Assembly: GCF_901709675.1 (NCBI RefSeq) | Contig: NC_051097.1 | Coordinates: 4,672,039 to 4,736,038 of the forward strand | DNA length: 64,000 nt | Source of the DNA: Syngnathus acus | Taxonomy: Eukaryota; Chordata; Actinopteri; Syngnathiformes; Syngnathidae | Direction of reading: 5' to 3' | Part shown: positions 25,538-64,000 of the stretch, piece after piece | Position numbering within the stretch: the first letter of the stretch is position 1 | Layout: every line of letters starts with the position of its first letter | Program-made: the position numbers and the translations under genes | Notes under the pieces: generated by a model | Told to the model about the DNA's origin: nothing | Database searches by the model: none | What the model saw: the letters and a program-made list of their open reading frames with translations, nothing else

Positions 25538-28500
25538 GGCTCTTTTGGACCTCCGTCTAATGTTAGGCTTCTGCAAAGCATTTTCCTCGTCGTCTTCTTC
25601 ATTGGTGTTGTCAGCGGAGTTTGGCGGATCTGTGCTGTCAGCGAGGAGCTCGGACGGAGCGTTCGACGCTTGACAAGTGTTGGGCTCCTCTGCTTTGTCC
25701 TGGAGCAGGTTTTCTGTCCCGAGTGAACTGCTGATATTTGAAACTGACCCTCCGCTATCTTCTCCCGGGGAGTCTGTGGGTGGTCCCGTCAAAATCCCGT
25801 GGTTGCTGTTTTCAGTGTTGTCACATTTTTCAGCCAACGATTCTTTGTGTCTCTGAGGCCGGACAGCACAAAAAGACGTTTCCTCTCATCATAATAGCAT
25901 GTCAAAATGCCACAATCACCCCATCACCCTAAGATGACGACTTAGCTTACCTTGAGGTTTTCAAAGTGCTTGAGGGACTTGCAGTGTGTGTGTAAAGCCG
26001 ACGAGTCAAAATGGTAGAATTTGTTGCAGAGTCGGCAGATGAAACCAGCCACTGGCACAAAGAAGCTGGACCCTACGGAAATCAGAAAAAAGAAAACTTT
26101 AGGACCTAAAATGGAAACTTTTTCATTTTTTTTAAGCTCCGCCACATATTTTTAGGGGGCGGACCGCTCTTGATGTGACCCCATTTACGTGTATCACAAA
26201 TCAATTGTCGACACGTGGCTCACCGTAGACCGTGTCGGCTTCATACTGCTCGTCACTCGTCATGTCCTGTAGCGTCACCTCTCTACACGAGCTCGATCCA
26301 TCCTGCCACAGGAAGTCAATGCTAAGTTTACACGATATGATTTGACATATTCAGAAGCAACAAATAAGGACCTGGGTCTCAGGGGAGTCTTCTTCATCCG
26401 AGTCAGGTCGGTCATCCACCACGTCCTTTTCTTCTTCCATCTCAAAGCCGTCGATGTCCAGCAGCTTGGATGAGGTGCCAGAGCTCTCGTTCTCCTGAAG
26501 CTGATGACAAACATAGCGGCGGTAAAGGACCATTGTCAATGTTTGACTAAGGGCTGGGTGATATGGCCTTAAGATAAAATGCCAGATGTTTTTCGTATCA
26601 ATGTTTCAGATAATAATAATAAAAAGAAAAATAGATTCAATTCAACGCCCAGCCCTTGTTGGTGCCTTCAATGAGGAATGCACTCGGATACCTTCTCTAA
26701 TCTTTGACGGTGTTCCTGGGACTGCAAGTGAGCCACAAATATCTTGGAGCTCCTGAAGTGTTTCTTGCAGAGGCTGCAGGATGACACAACCGCTCGGCTC
26801 GCAACCTGAAGAAAGGAGGACAGGAAAGTTTACGTATCACATTTTATAGGTTAGGAGTTTAGTCAACCATGTGTTGAATTCCTATGGACAACGTTATGTT
26901 GCACAATGTTTTAAAACAACCAATAGAAGGCTGAATTGAGCACTATATTGCATGCTTTGAAATACTGTACAGTGAACCACATCTTAATCTGATTTGCTTT
27001 ATCAAATTGACCTGTTATGGAATAATGACGTAAACAAAAATACGGTGCATAGTATGCCAACAGTAAAAGTTACTTTGTGCTCCGCTGTGCGCCGATGGTC
27101 CGAGATGCTGGTGGAGTAGTGAGCGCAGCAGGTTCCACACCAACGCTGCCTGTCTACTTTTTTGTCTCTTTGGAGGAAAGAAACAGACAGTAATTATAGC
27201 ACAGAAGACTCCCAAGGCACAAATGTGCCAGCATATACATACCCGTCTTTACTGGTCCCCTGTAGGGTCTCGTGCAGTCGCGGCAGCAGTGTGACCAGGC
27301 AGGCGTTGCTCATGTGCTGAATCTCCATCATCCTCTGCTGGTGGGAAACGCTGTTCATATGACTCCGGAAGTTCTTAAAAAAAACACACACACAAAAAGA
27401 TGGTGAAAGAGCGGCTGTTAGCTGACTGAGTATTAACTGATGTTTGACCTACTTCCTGACTATGGCAGGTGACGGTGCAGAGGTAGCAGTAGAACTTGTT
27501 GGCACCTTCTGCAGCGTTGCCTTCCGCTTCCTGTTTGTCTGACGGCTCACCATCAGCCATCTCGGTGGCGTGGCTATCCTCCATTTCTGAGCCCAGTGTA
27601 GGAAGGAGGCAGTCTGTAAACATAAAGATGAAAGAATTTCGTCCACCAATAGACTTTTCATTCATGTTGGTGCACTAGTATAATTTACCATCAAGCTGGC
27701 TGCCTTGTGTGTTACATTCTATGGAGAGAATATTGCCATCAGAATCTGCAGTGGTGAGAACGGCATCCTCTTGAGGTTCTTCTGATCTGATTGGGTACAA
27801 AGGAGGAGAAAAATATGAAACTGCAGTCATAATTTTGCATTACTGCAATTGAAATTGTTGCCCCACCCTTCTTCCATTCTCTGCCTCTTTGACGTAGGTT
27901 CTTCAAGATGTTCCTCAAAGCTCTGCTCAGTTCCCTCCGCCCATTCCGCAACATCATCTGTGGGTTGCAGTAAAGGGTATACAATCAAGATTTTTGTCTT
28001 TATAGAGACAATGATGCGCCGTTTTCGAGAGAGAGAGACACCATGTTAATTATCGGGGTTTTCATTAATGCATAATACTTGCATTGTATGGTCAACACGG
28101 ACACTTTCATTTAAAAACAAGCATTACTTCCTGGATTTCACATCTACCTGTTTCAGTCTCCCCGGCCTTGCTTACTCCTGCAATCTCAGCTGTATTTTCA
28201 TCCGCCATCTGCTCGCTATCACTCTTCTTGTCCTGACGGGAGGCAAAAGCATCCCACAAAGAAAAGGTTATGGCATTTTTATGACATCATTGACAATATT
28301 TTTTCTTAGAGGTGTTACCGTGCTGGTAGTGGTAACCAAAGAGGCGGTGGCCGCACTAGTGGTGGTGGCTGCGCTGGCGACGGCCGCGTTGGTGGCGTGT
28401 ATGGCATTATTGTAGTAGCGCGGGTGAGGGTGGTAGGACCAAGCAGGAGCGGGGAAACCCATGACGGGTGACTTCATCGCCATGCCAATTGGAACCGGCC

Positions 28501-29752
28501 CCAACAGAGACCTGTTTGCCGCTGTGAAGAATTGACGGAATTGCTGTCCGGCCATCCCAAAGCCCCGCATGTTACCTAAAGAAATATAACGTGATACATG
28601 ACATACATATATATATTAAAGGGTAAGAGATGTTTTTCATCTTTGGTCTTCACCCTGCATTTGCTGCATCATTAAGGCTCCCTGCAGCATGGGATTGGGG
28701 CTGATTATGGTGGTCTGGGATGCCTGGCACAGGTTGACCATTCTAGGAGGAGGAGGCGTGGTATGTGAAGGCACGGGGATGGCTCTGGCAAAAAAAAAAA
28801 AAAAATTGGTTCACACAGTATTTACAATTTATATTCTAGGAAAAGTATGTCATTTTATTTCAATTAAATTACTACTACTTTAATAAGTAGTCACTTTACA
28901 GCCATTTCTTACGATTGTTTGGCGATATGAGTTCATACTCATTGATTAAAAACTTTTGAACTCACAAAACTAACTTTATTTGAATGATATTTTCTTCATT
29001 TACTTGATTGTATTACCTTTGCGTCAGTAGTGTTCTATAACAATATTGTGAGTTAAAACTTCATTTTAGGGCTTTTTTTGTCAAGTTATTAGTTCTTTCT
29101 TAAACTATTTCAGCTTAATACAATTTTGATACTCCTGAAAAACTACCACAGGCATAACCAAGTAATATGTATAGCTGCAAATCAAAGATAAAACATTGAC
29201 AATTGAAACTTACAAATTTCAAAACAATAAAAACTTGTTTCAAAATGGTGTTGAAGTGCAATAAAGTTAAACAATGCTAACAAATAAGACAGACAAATAA
29301 ACGCTTACATTTTACGTGTTGAAAACAAAATAACTGTTTTTAAGGTAGGTTTTAAAAATTATTTTATTACATTATTCTAACGTTATTCTTGCAATCCAGT
29401 GACATTATTTTAGTATAAAGCACTGTTTCAACCGTGAGTAAATGAATAAAATGAATGGTTCAATAACTACAATGCAATGAATACAAATTTAAGAGCTGCG
29501 GTGAACTAAACTCAGACAACTAGTTTACCCGAAGGCCTCATGCAAAGCCCCGGGGTCGCGTCGAAAGGCTCACCGCGGTGTCTGGTGATGGTGATGGCCG
29601 ACATGGTGAGTCGGAGCCGGCTGCTGCGGTGGAGGCGGCGGTGGAGGCGGGGGCGGGGGCTGCTGCTGGAAAAGTTGTTGTAGCTGCCGCAGGTGCTGGT
29701 GAAATTGCTGCTGCTGTTGCTGCTGCTGTTGGTGGGTGTGGGGATTGAACAT
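25523..29752 (-). CDS. ciz1: CIP1-interacting zinc finger protein 1 (CIZ1), complete
   Basis: Fourteen exons on the minus strand: 29574-29752, 28654-28784, 28319-28575, 28148-28232, 27867-27957, 27689-27786, 27453-27613, 27243-27373, 27074-27167, 26692-26805, 26372-26500, 26224-26302, 25951-26072, 25523-25852. They total 2001 nt, 666 residues. CIZ1 binds p21/CIP1, promotes replication initiation and anchors to the nuclear matrix. The N-terminus is a Gln-rich tract with polyproline and His runs (MFNPHTHQQQQ..). C2H2/matrin-type fingers follow: FYCYLCTVTCHSQE continuing to FRSHMNSVSHQQR, RWCGTCCAHYSTS with HRRTAEHK, CSLCKKHFRSSKIFVAHL, and near the end FICRLCNKFYHFDS with HCKSLKHFENLK. The motif EIQHMSNACLVTLLP matches human EIQHMSQACLLSLLP. 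An acidic patch (FEMEEEKDVVDDRPDSDEED) and a basic last exon (RRRSKR) close it. It is shorter than human CIZ1 (898 residues) because the long Gln-rich middle is reduced. Confidence 0.93.
29575..29710 (-). repeat. Low-complexity Gln/Pro/His coding repeat in ciz1 exon 1
   Basis: The minus strand codes for short glutamine runs, an uninterrupted run of 11 prolines and a His-rich segment. The CAG/CAA and CCN/CAC codons make it slippage-prone. A Gln-rich start is shared with mammalian CIZ1, so this is coding rather than intergenic simple repeat. Confidence 0.75.
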
Positions 29753-63788
<34,036 letters not shown>

Positions 63789-64000
63789 GAGGATACGTTC
63801 CATGTACACGATTCTCCATCTGTTTGGTTTACTGTCAATTGTGCTGTGCCGTATTTTTGGAGCCCTTCAAACCGGTGATGTCATCAGTCAATCAATAAGC
63901 CCACCCACCCCTATCCTCTTCCAACACTTGTGCATCTCACACCTGCAAAAGCATGCATGGGACATATCTTTACTGTTATTCTGTATATATGTGTTGTGCA

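Overview
The window is nuclear DNA of a vertebrate, almost certainly a teleost fish. It has multi-exon genes with GT-AG introns, a moderately AT-rich background, long (CA)n, (GT)n and CTTT/CTGT microsatellites, short inverted-repeat transposons, and vertebrate-only genes. Six protein genes and one microRNA can be read. They were recognised by reading protein homology by eye and then fixing exon edges with splice sites and reading phase; no database search was possible. Every exon chain listed closes in phase.

Layout: (1) 772-11068, minus: 5' part of grin1, the NMDA receptor obligatory subunit. Five constitutive exons and the alternative N1 cassette are present; the rest lies left of the window. 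(2) 11069-16766: promoter and 5' leader of grin1, then about 5 kb with no gene seen. (3) 16767-20554, minus: a complete Rieske oxygenase gene, a Neverland/DAF-36 type cholesterol 7-desaturase. (4) 21121-22562, minus: surf2, head-to-head with (5) 23294-23959, plus: bbln (C9orf16 homologue). (6) 25523-29752, minus: ciz1, convergent with bbln and head-to-head with (7) 31253 to the right edge, plus: dnm1, dynamin-1, about 32 kb. Its large 11.5 kb intron carries mir-199 on the opposite strand at about 50.9 kb.

Human orthologues of grin1, surf2, bbln, ciz1 and dnm1 all lie on 9q34, so the block is old conserved synteny. The bbln-ciz1-dnm1 order matches the human neighbourhood.

The synaptic genes grin1 and dnm1 show rich alternative-splicing structure. 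grin1 has the N1 cassette. dnm1 has the mutually exclusive 10a/10b pair behind a GC-AG intron, 12- and 15-nt microexons, a further 30-nt candidate cassette before the PH domain, and up to three alternative C-terminal ends, one directly behind a 630-bp pyrimidine array.

Possible novelties are the 30-nt dnm1 cassette, an unrecognised antisense ORF (46743-47039) on the mir-199 strand, and the pyrimidine array at the short-tail exon. Nothing here resembles a prokaryotic or viral system.
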